A stretch of DNA of 64,000 nucleotides from Paraspadella gotoi (Eukaryota > Chaetognatha): assembly GCA_051294375.1 (NCBI GenBank), contig JBJCIZ010000028.1:744437-808436 (forward strand), read 5' to 3'. Below, in pieces: positions 12,001 through 28,200 of this stretch (position 1 is the first letter of the stretch; every line of letters begins with the position of its first letter). Below the pieces are notes generated by a model. It made no database searches and was not told the origin of the DNA. It saw nothing but the letters and a program-made list of their open reading frames with translations. The position numbers were made by a program, and so were the translations under genes.

Positions 12001-15000
12001 TTTTGTTTTTGTTTTGTTTTTGTTGTTGTTTTTTTTTTTTTGCCGCGATCTTGCGGTCGTCCCGGAGTCGGGAAGAGAATGTTTGATGTTCACGATTCTC
12101 TCTCTTTTTATCATCCAGGCGATCGCGGAACAGTTTTTCGGGACTTTTCTCTGTCACCACTCTTGGTCGGATTGGTGGCTTCCGAAGGGAATTTCTCGGT
12201 AAGTTTAAAAAAGGTTCGGAATCGGGTAAGTTTAATATTTGAAATAAATATACTAAATTTGTCTTTAAAGGAGAAATTAGATCCAATCATCTTCTGGATT
12301 GATAAATAAACTTACATCGCTTACTTATCCTTTCCCCCGTGCTAATCGAATTACATCCCTCTCACCTTCCCCGGATGTCCCTTTCAGCTACCTCGGCGGC
12401 CTTTTCGCCGCCCTCAGCTTCGGCAACAACGAGTATCGCTACTCGAATTACGAGGACCTCAACGCCGTCTGCGATTTTGAGAAGAATCACGGGGGAATCA
12501 TCCTCGATCACTCGCACCTCGACGAGCAGGACTGCCGGGTGTGTGTGTGTGTTTGTGTATGGGACTCTAGATAAATCCTATTTAATAATCTGTAATTTAT
12601 AACTTATTCTCTGATCTAATTTGCATAAAGCCGCAATTCAAAAGACGTAAAATAATTATTTATTTTTCTTCAAAATTAACAATTGTATTTTGGTTTATCC
12701 TGATGTCGTAAACTAAAACATTTAAATATTTTTTCCTTATAACTGTCAATTTCAAGCAGCGCCCTCTGAGAGAGTCTCCGTCTTTCTTTGCTCAGGATCT
12801 CTCGGGTTTGCCCTTTCCCCTCAAGCATCCTCACTTGGTCTCGTGGCAATATTTCAAGGTGGCGCGTATCAAAGCTAGTCTCATCATTCGTATGATCGAG
12901 CAGGTGTTAATTTATACTTTTATTCTATTATTGTTACGTAATAAATACAATTTTATAATCTTAACCGCAGAGCATCGGTCGCGAGCTCCTCCTCCAAGTC
13001 TTCAACAAACTCCTCTCTCTGGCGACAGCGGCGGCGGCGTCAGCGTGCGCCGCGCCGGCAGCCGCCCCGCCGCAGCGCCTCCAGTCCGACTCGTGGTTCA
13101 ATCTTCTTCTCTCGACGGATCAGTTCCTCAAGTCGATCTCCACCGTTTCGGGGAAGGACATTAAATCAATCATCGCCAACTGGGTCTGCTCCGCCGGCTG
13201 CACCAGGTGCTGAACTTCAGTCTATTCTCTTCTGTTTTACAGTCTGTAGGAGTCGTTTATTGCGTTTATATACTTCTGTATTGATTGTTGACTCTCTCTC
13301 TCTCTCTCAGGTTTCACTGTTCCTTCAACTTTATACGGAAGCGAAACATCTTGGAGGTCGAGTTGAAACAGTTGGACAACAACGCCAAGGTTGGACAATG
13401 GACATCGACTATCGATATTTCAATTAACCCATCTACGCGAACGTTAAAACAAATACCCCCAACCAACCTTCTCAGGGTCATCGAAAATACGTGGGTCCTT
13501 TGACCTTAACGGTACAGGAGCTGGACGGCTCCTTTTCCCACACGCTCCAGGTAGAGGAGCATTCGACAAAGCACGAGATCCAGTGCCACTCGAAGGCGAG
13601 GAAGAGCAAGAAGAAGAAGATCCCGCTCATCACGGGTAAGAGAGAGAGAGAGAGAGAGATAGAGAGAGAGAGTGAGTGAGTGAGAGTACGGTTGGAGTAA
13701 TATATAGGAGTGATTTAATCGCCCCACTAAAAAAAAACCATCCCGCTCCTCTCAAGGCGAAGAGATCGATATCGATTTAGTTCCGCTGGAGCAGAGCGAT
13801 TCTCCGATCCTTTGGATTCGATTGGATTCGGCGATGACGATTTTAAGGGAGGTCGTCGTCGATCAGGTGAGAGAGGAGGGGGGGTTAAGTATTTATTTAA
13901 ATGTTATATTTAGGTTTATTTATGGTTTATTTATGTAGCGGAAATAACTCGAGATGAGATTAGATAAGATATCCGCCTATTTTAAGTGTTAAAGCTCGTT
14001 TATTTTTTAGCTAATAACATTTTTTTCCCCTCCCTTTTTTTTTTCTCAATCCCAGCCCGACTTCCAATGGCAGTACATGCTCCGCTACGAACGCGACGTG
14101 GTTGCGCAGACGGAAGCGATACGCGCGCTGCGTCGCTTCCCTGCTCCGCAGACGCGGTTCGCGCTGACGGACACGATAGAGAAGGAGGACGTATTTTATC
14201 GCGTCAGGATGGAGGCCTGTCGATGCCTGGCGCTGGTGAGGAAACAAGAATTGGTTTCTCTTTAAAAAGGGTGAGTGTCGCCACAACTTGGAGGCTCCCT
14301 CCACCTTTAAATCAGGTCGCCAACGACATGGTCTCCACCTGGCAAGGTCCTCCGGCGATGCTGCAAATTTTCCGCAAGATGTTCGGTTCTCACTCTTGTC
14401 CGCACATCGTGCGCCAGAATAACTTTCTCAACTTTCAACATTACTTTCTGCAGGTTAATGATTTATAGCTATTTGATAAATTAATTCCATCGCTTTTAAT
14501 CATTACAGCGAATTGCATTTATCTCCTATCAATTCAGTGCGTGATGCCGAAAGCCATGAGCGGATTGAGAAACATCCACAACATCTGCCCTCCAGAGGTT
14601 CTCCAGTTTCTCTTAGATCTGTTCAAGTTTAACGACAACTCAAAGGTAAATATCGAGGGTAAGGTTTCTCAGCTGTTTGAGAACTTACCAATTTCCCCCC
14701 CCCCTCGCCGCAGAATCCTTACTCGGACAACTACTACCGCGCCTGCCTCGTGGAAGCTCTGGCCAACACCGTCACCCCCGCCGTCACGATGCACAACGTC
14801 GGCGCTCTCGCCTGCGTCGAGAATCTCACGCCCGAGGTGAGGTTAAGCCCCTTTGGCCCCTGCTCGTTTCTCAGATTTCTTAGAAATGCCTCGCTTCCAG
14901 GTAAAAGCGATCGTGGAGGAGATCACTCGTTACTTGAACCTGGAGAAGCTCCTCCCCAGCTTCGGGTTCAACGTGACTCGCGCCTGTCTCCGCGCCATTC

Positions 15001-17994
15001 GTCGCCTGCAAAAGTTCGGCCACGTCCCTTCCTCCTCCGCGCTTTTCAAGACTTACGCCTGCTACGGAAATTTCACGGGTGAGTTTTTGATGATGAGATT
15101 CTTCACGAGATGGAAGATATATATCTAGAACTCGTCTTGAGTAAATTGACAATTTTTGAATGAAAGCAAATTTTATTATTTCGAAACTTTTTCTTTCTTT
15201 CATTTCTCAAATCGGTTTCTAATCTCCTTCTTTCTCTTCTAAAACTTATATTCCCTTTTTTTTCCTGTCACCTTTCTATTTTTCCATTTTTTTTTCTTTC
15301 CCATTTTTCCCCTTCTTCCCTTTTCCCCCTTTTCCCCTTCTTCCCTTTTCCCCTTTCCCCTTTTCCCCTTTTCCCCTTTTCCCCTTTTTTCCCCTTTTTC
15401 CCCTTTTTTCCCTTTTCCCCTTTTCCCCTTTTTCCCTTTTCCCCTTTTTTCCCTTTTTTCCCTTTTCCCCTTTTCTCCTTTTTCCCATTTTTTTTTTCTA
15501 ACCCTTTTCTCCATTTCCTCATTTTCCCTTCTTCCCCATTTCCCCATTTTTCCTTCTTCCCCATTTTTCCCTTCTTCCCCATTTTTCCCTTCTTCCCTTT
15601 TCTTTCCTTATTCTTCTCTTTTCTTTCCTTTCTTTTCTCCCCCAGAGGTTCGCTCGGCCGCCATCGAGATTCTCTGCGACTACGCGGCGGAAGACGAAAC
15701 CGGCGGCGACCTCAACTCTCTGCTGGAGATGGCGGAGACAGACCCTGAGCCTTATATCAGACACAAGGTTGTTATATCATTTAATAATATAGAATTATAG
15801 ATATTATACGATGTATAACTTACAATTAATTGTCAATTATCGTCGTTCCCCGTTAAAAAAAAGGTCCTCTCCCACTTGACACGAAACCCTCCCTTCTCTA
15901 AACGCCCCTCGACATCGACGGATCCCCTCTCCTCTTCCTCCTCCCTCCCCTCCTCCTCATCATTCTCCATCCTCAACACGGAATCCCTCGTCCACCGCCT
16001 CTGGCGTCTTCTCAACACCTCCACCGCCCACGATCCTCGGGTCCGCTCCGACGTCGCCGGCCTCTACGGCGCCCTCTACGGCCGACTCCGGCCCACGGTG
16101 CTGCCGCGCCTCGATCTCCTTCCCGCCGCGGGGCAGCCCGACTTTCCCTCCGCCGCCGCCGCCCTCGACGTCGCCGTCTCCGACGACGCCCCAGCCGCCG
16201 CCGACGCAGCGCTCGCCTCCGTCCGCCACAAGGCCGGCGCCGGACTGGAGCAAATCCCTACCTTCCTCCCCGTCGACTTTCTGCAGCAAGAGTCGCCCGA
16301 GGGTCGAGCGGACGACGTTCGTCAGAGATCCGGCGGAGGATTGTTGGCCATCGGATCTCATCCACTCGACGATCGAGAAATGGAGGATCCGACGGAAGAA
16401 GAAAACGGCGACGCCGCCGCAGCCGCCGCGGCCGTCGACTCGGAGCGGCTGATGATGCGGCAGGACGTCTCGGCGGCGACGCTGCTGTCGCCGGGGAAGG
16501 GACAGCAGGGGATTCCACTTCACATACCCGTCGTCGAAGGAGAGACGCCGATGGGTAAGTTAAAGAAAAAGGAAGGGCGAGTTGAGTGTAGAGATATCTG
16601 TCTCGTTTTTGCATCTTTGCAGACTCTCTCTCATCGGGACTCGGTAGCGGCGGGGGCGGCGGCGCTGCCTCTTCTTCCAGCGGCAGCGTCGTCCCGCAGT
16701 CGCCCTTCGTCGAGGCGTCAGACAATTCCAACTCTTTTCAGGCTCCGTCAGTCGCGGGTGAGTACGTTGTTGTCGTTGTTGTTGAGCCAGAAGATTCAAG
16801 ATTGAAGACGGTTTTAAAGGATTGTATCATCTTCCCTGATGCGTTGTCTTTAAAAAAAAGTTTGTTTACGTGTCGTGTCGAACGCATTTAATTTCTTGTC
16901 GATCGTCAGAGATCGAGTCTGTCCCTTCTATCGATCAAAACTCGAAAGATTCGAACTTAAAAACGACCCGCACTCGTTTCTTTTATCCTTCCTCTTCCTC
17001 CCCTGATCCCCTCTCTCCCTTCGACCTTCTTCCCCTGATCCCTTCTCTCCCCCCGGCCTTCTCCCCCCTGGATCCCCTCTCTTCCCCCCGGCCTTCTCCC
17101 CCTGGATCCCCCCTCTCTCCCTCGTTCTAATTTTTGTTTTCTGTTCGTTCGTCATTCTTTGTTTATTCTCTGTTAATTTGATTAATCCCTTTGTATTCAA
17201 TATTCTTTCCCCCCCCCCAGGTTTCTTTTTTTTCGCGTCCTCATTCGTCTCGTTATTTTTAATTTCCCTTATTCTTCTCTCGATTATTATTTCTTCTTTT
17301 TTTTTCTTTTAAAGTGCAAAATAGTTCAACTCTTGTATTCGCGTTTAATCACCATCCACGGTACTCTCTTTCGACCCAAATTCGTCTAAGATCAATCCAC
17401 GTTTATAGCCCTTTAATTTCCATTCATCTCCCCTCAAATCCCCATTCATCTCCCCTCAAATCCCCGCTCATCTCCCCTCAAATCCCCACTCATCTCCCCT
17501 CCAGTTCCCATTCATCTCCCCTCAAATCCCCACTCATCTCTCAAATCCCCATTCATCTTCTTTCAGCCCCCATTAATCTCCGATCAAATCCTCAAACGTG
17601 TCCCTTCGATCCCCTCACTCCAACTCGGCTCGATTCATCACTTTAAAAAAACCCATAAATCCCTCCCCCCACTTTCTCTCCCCCCCCACCACATTCGCGC
17701 AGGTTCCCTCACCGGCCCGTCGCCTTCGACTCCTCCATGTTCCCCACCGCCTCCTCCTCCGCCGCCGCCGCCGACCCCCACCCTTCCAAAGACCCCCTCC
17801 GCCACGTCAAGCACAAGAAGAAGAAGAGCAAGACCAAGCACAAGCATAAACACAAGCACAAGCACCGCCACGCCGGCGACCGACACGAGGACGTCGGCGG
17901 CGACGCGGACGCGACGAGGCCATCGACGGGTCGCGTCCCGACGCCGGAAGACGGACCCAATCTCAGCGAGCACGAGAGTTCCGGGGACGATTGA
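9094..17994 (+). CDS. TAF2: TFIID subunit 2 (TAF2)
   Basis: About 22 exons encode roughly 1,330 residues (human about 1,200): 9094-9354, 9430-9530, 10717-10841, 10923-11102, 11285-11499, 11808-11993, 12119-12198, 12388-12538, 12760-12903, 12971-13206, 13311-13389, 13476-13635, 13757-13866, 14056-14235, 14316-14453, 14538-14646, 14714-14836, 14901-15078, 15646-15767, 15864-16554, 16623-16757 and about 17703-17994. The product is the core-promoter-binding TFIID subunit. It has an M1-aminopeptidase-like fold followed by HEAT-like repeats. Family blocks include [71 protein letters not shown]-like text and [12 protein letters not shown]. Where an active aminopeptidase has HEXXH this protein reads IAEQFFG, as in other TAF2s. 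The tail is a Lys/His run ([12 protein letters not shown]), also typical. The last junction is out of frame if the acceptor at 17703 is used; an acceptor at 17792 would restore frame, or a small exon or base is missing. Confidence 0.95.
9580..10554. mobile_element. Palindromic hAT-type MITE in TAF2 intron 2
   Basis: The two ends are long inverted repeats. The left begins TAGAGCGTTCAAAGATAACA, and the reverse complement of the right end begins TAGAGCGTTCAAATATAACA. Similarity continues inward over most of the 975 bp, so the whole element is close to a palindrome. It is flanked by the 8 bp direct duplication CTAATCAT (9572-9579 and 10555-10562). An 8 bp duplication with a YARNG terminus is the hAT superfamily signature. 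There is no transposase, so it is non-autonomous. A diverged relative of its interior lies at about 47340-47720. Confidence 0.85.
15240..15643 (+). repeat. Long polypyrimidine tract before TAF2 exon 19
   Basis: About 400 bp of TTTTCCCC, TTTTTCCC and CTTCTTCCCC repeats end exactly at the acceptor of the exon starting 15646. The composition is nearly all T and C on the sense strand. The Gly/Lys open frames on the opposite strand are artefacts of it. Confidence 0.8.
17400..17600 (+). repeat. 22 bp minisatellite in the last TAF2 intron
   Basis: About eight imperfect tandem units of the form CCCCATTCATCTCCCCTCAA occur within 100-300 bp of the acceptor of the final TAF2 exon. Confidence 0.75.
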
Positions 17995-19539
17995 TTTTCT
18001 AGTGGGGGGGGGCGAGTGTGCTCAGGAGGCGTCGGACTGGGGTGTTGGCGAGGATGTTGGGAGGAGAGACCTTCGACTTCAAATGGAGGGGGTGACCCAT
18101 GAGATTTAAAAACTTGGGTCCTTCGCTTGGGATTTAGATTTAATCCTTTCGCCTTGGATTTAGATTTTAAACCTCCGTCATGGATTTAAATATAAATTAA
18201 GCATTTTCGAGTCTTTATGACGAAATCAAAGTCGCTACTCGACCTCGTAAATTCCATTTCCTCGGCTTTCAATCTCCCTCCCTGCTGCCAAAACGCCTCT
18301 TTCTTTTGTTGTTTTTTTTTTTTTTTTTTTTCTCTTTCACCTACCTCCGTGCCCCTCCCGTCAGATGGGAGGAGGATCGACGTCGATGCTCGAAAATAAT
18401 CGGGGCCGCATTGTCTTTTCCCCTTCTCTACCCCTATTCGCTTTTTAGAGCCTTTCTTCGTAACGGGTTCGTCAGTCGTCACGGCGTTACGAAGACTTTC
18501 ATCGTTTCGGGCCGATGATTCAAAAGATTTTTATTCTTTTCGGCTTCTCAAGAGTTGTTTACGATTTCGAAAGCATCCGAGGCCGATGACCCTCTTGTTT
18601 ATTGTTTCATTTTTCAGAGATTTTTTTCGAGCGATATATACATTTCTTTTATTGATTCATATTATATATTTTTAATTTTTCAGGTCGAACGAAAAAAAAA
18701 AATAATATTGTTGATTGAATTTGATTCCTTGATTTTTTTTCTCTGTTGAAGCTTTTTAAGCTTACGACTTCTCACGACCAAAAAAAAAACAAAAAAACAA
18801 AGCAGTTCTTCCAATTTATTATTTTTTTCTTCTTTAGCCGAACACAAACGATTCACTCGTTTTACTACATCATTCCCAGCAGCCATTAGCCAAAATTTCT
18901 TTTTTCCCCTTTTAAAATTCCAAAATTAAAAAAAAAAAAGATTACGACCTCTTCTCCGTCACAAAAAAAAAAAAACCCCATTCATAAATATAAATTTTGT
19001 GAATTCAACTCTTTCAAAGTTTCAATCTGTTTCGTCTCTCTCTCTCTGTCTCTCTTCGATTTCGTCGACATCGTCGTCCTCGTTGTACTCCACATCTGGA
19101 AACGGTCTTCATTTTTTCTTCTTCGTCCTCATCATCGTCGTCTTCCTTTTTTTTTTCCCCTTCGATCCAGTCGAGGTTTAGATTTTCCTTTCGCTTTTTC
19201 GAGACTCGAATCTTGAAAATTAAAAAAAAAAATAAGAGAAACAAATATTTCCGCTCAGATATATTTTTTTTCCCCCGCTACCAAAGAGAAACTCGAGATC
19301 GCAGCGGCGACGAAATACACTCGATACCCATCCTACTATTATTATTATTTTTCAGCCGCGATTGTGAAACTGGTTCAGGAAAAAAAAACAATTTAAAATA
19401 AAAAAAAAGGGGGAAAAAAATTCCCGACGCCCTCGTAATCTTCTCGAAATCCCAAACGACCACGCCCACCGAGGGGGAAAAAAAAAACACATCAGGACCC
19501 CCGCCCCTGAATTCAAATAACAACAACAACGACGAAATC
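17995..19539 (+). other. TAF2 3' UTR and PPP1CB 5' region
   Basis: This 1.5 kb spacer has many long A or T homopolymers and no gene I can support. The last few hundred bases, ending in a CAACAACAACGACGAAATC leader, are the likely PPP1CB 5' UTR. No TATA box or clear promoter motif is evident. Confidence 0.4.
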
Positions 19540-22471
<2,932 letters not shown>

Positions 22472-25274
22472 CGGACGGGGGGGAGATCAAATAAAAAATT
22501 TTAAAAAACGCCCGCGACGGAATTTCGGAAATCTCCCTTTTTTTTTCTTTTCTTTTCTTTCCGTTCGAAGGCTGAGGCGGATCGAGAGAGACGAGATGGA
22601 CTTCGCCCTTCCCCCCCTGCCCGACCTTCTTCTCCCCCGCTCCCCTCACAAAAAAAAAACAAAATTGGGACGATGGAATTTAAAAAAGAAACAAAAACAA
22701 AACAAGAGCGAGGCGGGAATTTTGGCCGGAGAACGGGGCCGGGGGGACTCGGACAATCTGGGAGAAGGGCGGGAGTGTTTTTCTTTTTCTTTTGGACTCG
22801 AGTTCGAGGTTTTCCTCCCTTTTTTTGTTTTTTTTTTTTTTGTTTTCGGACGTTCATTGCGATGTGGGGGGGGAAGGAATAATGAATTATTATCGAGTGA
22901 ACGAAATTTTTATGCATTTCTCGACTCACGGGATCGTCGTCGTCTTTTTGAAGACGAGCTTTGGTCCCGTATGTAATAACTTTCTGTCCTTTTTTTTTTG
23001 TCTTTCCATCCTCACGGAGTCGTTTTTTCCTTTTTTTTTTCGATCCCGTTGAAAAAAAAGAAAACAAAAAACCCTGCGTAGTTGACTACAATTCCCCCCC
23101 CGTTCCTATTATCCTTTTTTGTCTTGGGTGCCACGATCAAAAGAAATACAAAAAAAAGTTTTTAAACTTTATATATATTTGATCAAACTTTATCTTAGCG
23201 CAAATTATTTCGGTAGCTCGTTTCTTAGGTGCTAATGTTTTGTTATTACCTCTTAGATTCGAGTTCGTTCAGTTTAGGACTCAAATGACTTCGTTGTTCA
23301 TTTCAGCCGATATTTTGGAATTTTACTCTTGACACAAGTAAGACAAAATATTTTTTGAAGTATGCACTATATACGTAAATCTGTTTCAAATTATTTTTAT
23401 TTTTCTTATCTCGTGCACAGTGTTTTAAGGGGCCGAGTGTTGATAAAATGTCCTTGAATGTATGTCCAGCGAACTTTTTGCTCCATCAAGATTGTGCGTG
23501 TTTTAAAATTTTCCTTTTTTTTGTAAGAGAAAAAGCATAGTTTATTTCCCCTTCTATTGATAATTTTTTGAGGAACTGTTTTTTTTTTCTCATTCCTAAT
23601 CTTAGGTCAATTAATTAATTCGAATCCAATAGAAATAGGATTTTTAAAATTCTATTTTTTTCTTAATATTTTTTAGTCTTGATACTCTTTAGATCGATCA
23701 TTGGACTCATCTCGTCTTTTACCATGAGGATATACGTCCCCCGAGCGTTTTTTATATTCGCTGGGGGGTGGGGGCTGGTTGATGGTTAATAATGGTTAAT
23801 AATGATAATTGATTAATTCTGTGAATACGCGCAGTGCTTTAATATCCGTGATTAACAGAAAACAAAAAAAATAAACAATATTTTGTTGTCCAAAGTCGTC
23901 GTACTCACTCCCGACAAACCGCGGCTCGGTTGGTTATTCTTGTTGTTGTTGTTGTTGTCGTTCGTCGTGAAAGGGATCATCTTTGACTGCGATCGTCCGT
24001 TTCGCAATCGTCGTTGTTGTTGTTGTTGTTGTTGTTGTTTCGTCTTCCCTCGCTTTCTTTCCCCGTCGTTCATCTAATTCGTTCCGTCATTCAGTTTATT
24101 TTGTTTTGTTTATATTGTTTCGTTTTTTGTTTTGTTTTTTTTACCTCACGAAACAAAAAAAACAATTCCGTTTTCTGTTTTGTCAGATCATTCCGTCTCT
24201 CGACGTTTTTGAGTTGTTGACTCTTTAAATGTTTTTTTTTATTCTCATTGTTAATGATCTCTTCTAGTTCGAGGAAATAATATAAAAAACCGAGAGATAC
24301 TCACAATTAATTATCGTCGCGTTAATAATGAAATTTATAATAAAAAAAAAATCAAATTGTTTCCGTTAAAAAAAAAAAGACTTGTTTTCCTGATCCCTTA
24401 ACTCTTTCTCCCGTCTTAACAATCTTCCGTTAATCTCTCTCTCCCTCCTCCCTCCCCTTTTCTCCATCCATCCCTTTTCCCGATCTAACACCCCCCCCCA
24501 ATATTTCACTCACTCACAATCTCACAATCGGGCAAAGTGACAACGATTGATTCAAAATGCTCTTCGACGCTTATCGTTATTATTTTTCCTTTTTGCTTTT
24601 TTTTTTCTCTCTTTCCTATTGTGTTTGCTTTTTTTTTGTCTCATCGTCGCTTTATTGTTTTCGTGAATTAGAGTCGAATGTCACGAACGCGGTCGAACGG
24701 AGGAAACTTAGAACGTAATACGCTTCTTTTTTTTTTTTTTTTCAATGTACAATTCGTGCTTATTAAAATGTCTCTCTTTCCCCTCCGTCCGGCTCCGTTT
24801 TTAACAATACACATTTTAACAAAAAGTATGCTCCATCCAACTCCTTTTCTCCTCCTCATTTCACCCAAATATTAATAAGAATTAATCATTAAAAACAAAA
24901 ATAGACTTTCTGGAATTATGTCGATTAATGTTTTTTTTTTTTTTTTTTTTTTTTAAGCGCTGTGTTTCAATGGTTCCTTTTTTTCCTTTTTCGCTTTTTT
25001 TTCCTCCTTCGATTTTGAAGCCGTTGTTACAACGTTTTCATGGTTGAAAAGTTTACGAAATTATAAAATTATATCTATATATACATATGAACCTAAAATA
25101 AAAACAATCGAGTTTCGTCTCAGGTTAATAGAAAAAAAAATTTATAAAAACGCATGAAGGATGGGAACGTAAAAACTAAAAAAAAAAACTCGTATAAAAC
25201 CTTCCCAAAGAATAAGACATAAACAAAACAAAAAAAAGACTCTCTCTCCGGTCTTGCCTCTTAAATCAAAAGTG
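22472..25274 (+). other. PPP1CB 3' UTR and long spacer
   Basis: This 2.8 kb stretch is homopolymer-rich and shows no gene I can support. It includes (TTG)n runs near 23937-24035 and long T tracts near 24930. Some is probably PPP1CB 3' UTR. The short open frames here encode only Phe/Leu/Lys-rich low-complexity text. Confidence 0.4.
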
Positions 25275-28200
25275 ATGACGCTCCCCGCCGCCGCCGCCGC
25301 CGCCTCTTCCGCTCCCGACGCCTCTTCCGCTCCCGACGCGGCGGCGTCCTCCGCTCCCGACGCCGCCCTCTTCGACTCACTCGTGGCGGCGACGAAGACG
25401 ATCCTCGACGCCGCCGACTCCTTCGTCCGCCGACGCGATGACTTTTACGATTCGGCGAAGATCGACGCCAAACGACTCTACGACTTCTTCTTGGATCGAA
25501 TCGGCGATGAGGTGCGGGGGGACTGCGGGATGCGTAAAAGGGGCTTTTTGGGTGAACGAGGCGTTTTTGACTCGTTTACGATTCGCCTCGAGTGGTAAAA
25601 ATGTAAACGAGCTGGTTTATTCTCTCATGGGTTGGGGGGGAGGAGGTTGAGAAGGAAATGGAGGCCACTGGGCGTGTCGGTTGATAATTGATTTAAGGAC
25701 GACTTAAAACGAAAAATGTGACGAATGGTGAACGGCTATTGCGACGTTAACGAAAAAACGTTCCTTTAGAATGTTACTATTGAGGCGAATTACCACCGCT
25801 CTTTCTCTCTAAACCCTTCCTCTCTCCTCTTTCTCTGAGCCGGTCTATCCACACGGTCACTTTGCCCTAGCTTTGGCAATGACCTTAGATTGACCGGTGG
25901 TAAGTCGCCTCACTATGTGGATATTAGTGACCACTGATCAATATTTCGTCCTCCTCCCTTCACTTCTCTATTCTACAAATTCTCTCTGTCTCTCTCTACC
26001 CCCCCCTCTCTCTCCCTCCCCCCTCCCTCCATACCTGATAAGCGGTAATTGTAGCTCACCTTGATACAGCATCGATCGGCCCCAATGATTGCCATTGGTT
26101 CAAAGACAGTTCTGATATAATATATAATGAATCATAATGAATCATATCCCCATCCGCCCCCCCCCTCAACAGGCGTCCTCCTTCGACGTCCTCCCTTCTC
26201 TCGAAATCGACGGACTCGACGACGAACAGATTTGGCAAGAGATCGAGTTGTTGAACGACGCGCGAAAGCTCGGCTCCGTCGCCGCCTTGATCCGGAGAGT
26301 CGACGAGGGATTCGGGCTTCGGATGGAGGACGAGGAAGTGGAGGAAGATGAAGAAGACGAAGAAGAACCAGAAGAAGAAGAACCACGACAACTTCCTCTT
26401 AAAAAAGGAATCCTCAAATCGGGCGAGACCCAAAAGGCGCCGGCGAAGGCGTCGACGAAGAAGTCGATCGTCGACGACGAATTCTTTCGGTTGGAGGAGA
26501 TGAAGAGATTCCTCGAGGCGGAGGACGCGATGGAGGAGAGAAGGAGGGACGGAGGAAAGAGGAAGACGAGGGAGGAGGAGGATGAAGAGGAGGAGGAGGA
26601 AGAGATTGATTTGTTCGGGGAAATCGGTGAGTCGAAGGGAAGCGAGTCGTGTGTATTGATTTGTATAGTCTATTTATAGCATTTAGGTATTCTAATACTC
26701 TTAGTATAGATTTTTACTTGATTACGGAAGAGATTTGCTCGCCCGTCAACGGCTACATTGTATTCCACTTGCTGTTCCATTCCTTAATCCGTTCGCTGCT
26801 CCGTTCTTTTCTCTATATATTAGCCGTTCGTCCAACTGTTCGTTACTATGTCACTGTGGCGGTATATTCACACCGCCTCACGTCCACCATCCTTCAGCCA
26901 AATCCATTGGCTCAGGGGGGGAACACACCATCTCAGGCGTAGTGTTCCATCCACAGTCCTAACGACTTCCCTCTGCGTTGGCAAAGCGAGACCGTCCGAG
27001 GGTAACCGCGCCAGTGACTGGAGGCGTCATTGAGGGTCGGAAGCCCCCAAAGCCAACAGTGAGATGCCTCATCCCAATGGGCATCACAGGCAACCCGGCG
27101 GTTGCCATATCACCTTGTTTATTGCGCTGTTCTCCGTTCCGCTCGCTGATCGTGTCAACTTGCTTTACATCACAAATTCGAATCTCTTATCCAACTCAGA
27201 TGACGAAGACGAAGAAGAAGAAGACGACGATGATGACAACGACGAAGACGTCGACGAAAAAGCTCCCGAATCCGCCCGTCACGTGATGTACACTGGATTC
27301 TTCGACGACCCCGTCGACCAAGGGTCCGGAATCCTCGAAAACAAAGCGAAGGGAAAACAAAAAGACAAAACTGAGGAGGAAACGAAGAAAAAAACTCGCG
27401 TCACCTTCGAGGATGCTGGGAAGGAAGAAGAGGAAGAAGAGGAAGAAGAGGAGGACGACGACGACGACGATGAGATGGACTACCAAGACGTGAGCGACGC
27501 GGAAGATGGAGAGAAGGAGGAAGAGACGAAGGAAGGAGCGAAGAAGTTCAAACTCTTCGTGGAGGAGGAAGAGGAAGAGGAGGACGGGAAGAGCAGCGCC
27601 AACGACAAGCGACTGCGCAAGATGGAGGAGAGGGTCAAGGCGCTGGAGGAGGAGAATTTGGGGGAGAAGGTGAGAGGAGGGAATAGATTTGAGGGGGGGG
27701 ATGGATTAGCTGATGAGTTGGGTTGGATTAATTGGGGAATAATTTAAGGGGATGAGTAACTGGATGATTGAGGGATCGTGCGAGAATAATTTAGGAATAG
27801 TTAACCGAATGATTAAGAGGATAATACGTAGAATGATTTAGGGGTTAATTTGGGGAATGATTCAGGGGTTCATGTAGTTAATCTTTGTCTCATTTAATAT
27901 ATATATAATATATATTAAATATATATTATATATGTATATATTCTTCATCACTCCAGGATTGGCAACTCCGTGGCGAGGTGTTGGGTGGGAAACGACCCGA
28001 AAATTCTCTGCTGGAGGAGCATCTCGATTTCGATCAGACTCCGCGGACCGGAGTCGTCGTGACCCAGTCTTTCTCTGAAGCCATCGAGAATCTCATCAAG
28101 CAAAGGTTTGGAGGTTGGGAGGGGGAAGGGAATGTGTTTCCAGATCAACTTCAATGCGGCTCAAGTTTGAGAATAAAAAAAAAACCGTTTAAACTCTTTC

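Noticed and set aside
15239-15582. Minus-strand Gly/Lys-rich open frames (repeated KGKKG)
   Set aside because: They are the complement of a pure TTTTCCCC intron tract in TAF2; composition alone explains the open frame.
22501-23067. 188-codon minus-strand Lys-rich frame in the PPP1CB 3' region
   Set aside because: It is made of homopolymer-derived Lys, Phe and Pro runs with no family features and lies in probable 3' UTR.
26166-26417. Ser-rich minus-strand frame opposite MPHOSPH10 exon 2
   Set aside because: It is the complement of the GAA/GAG acidic repeat in the real exon.
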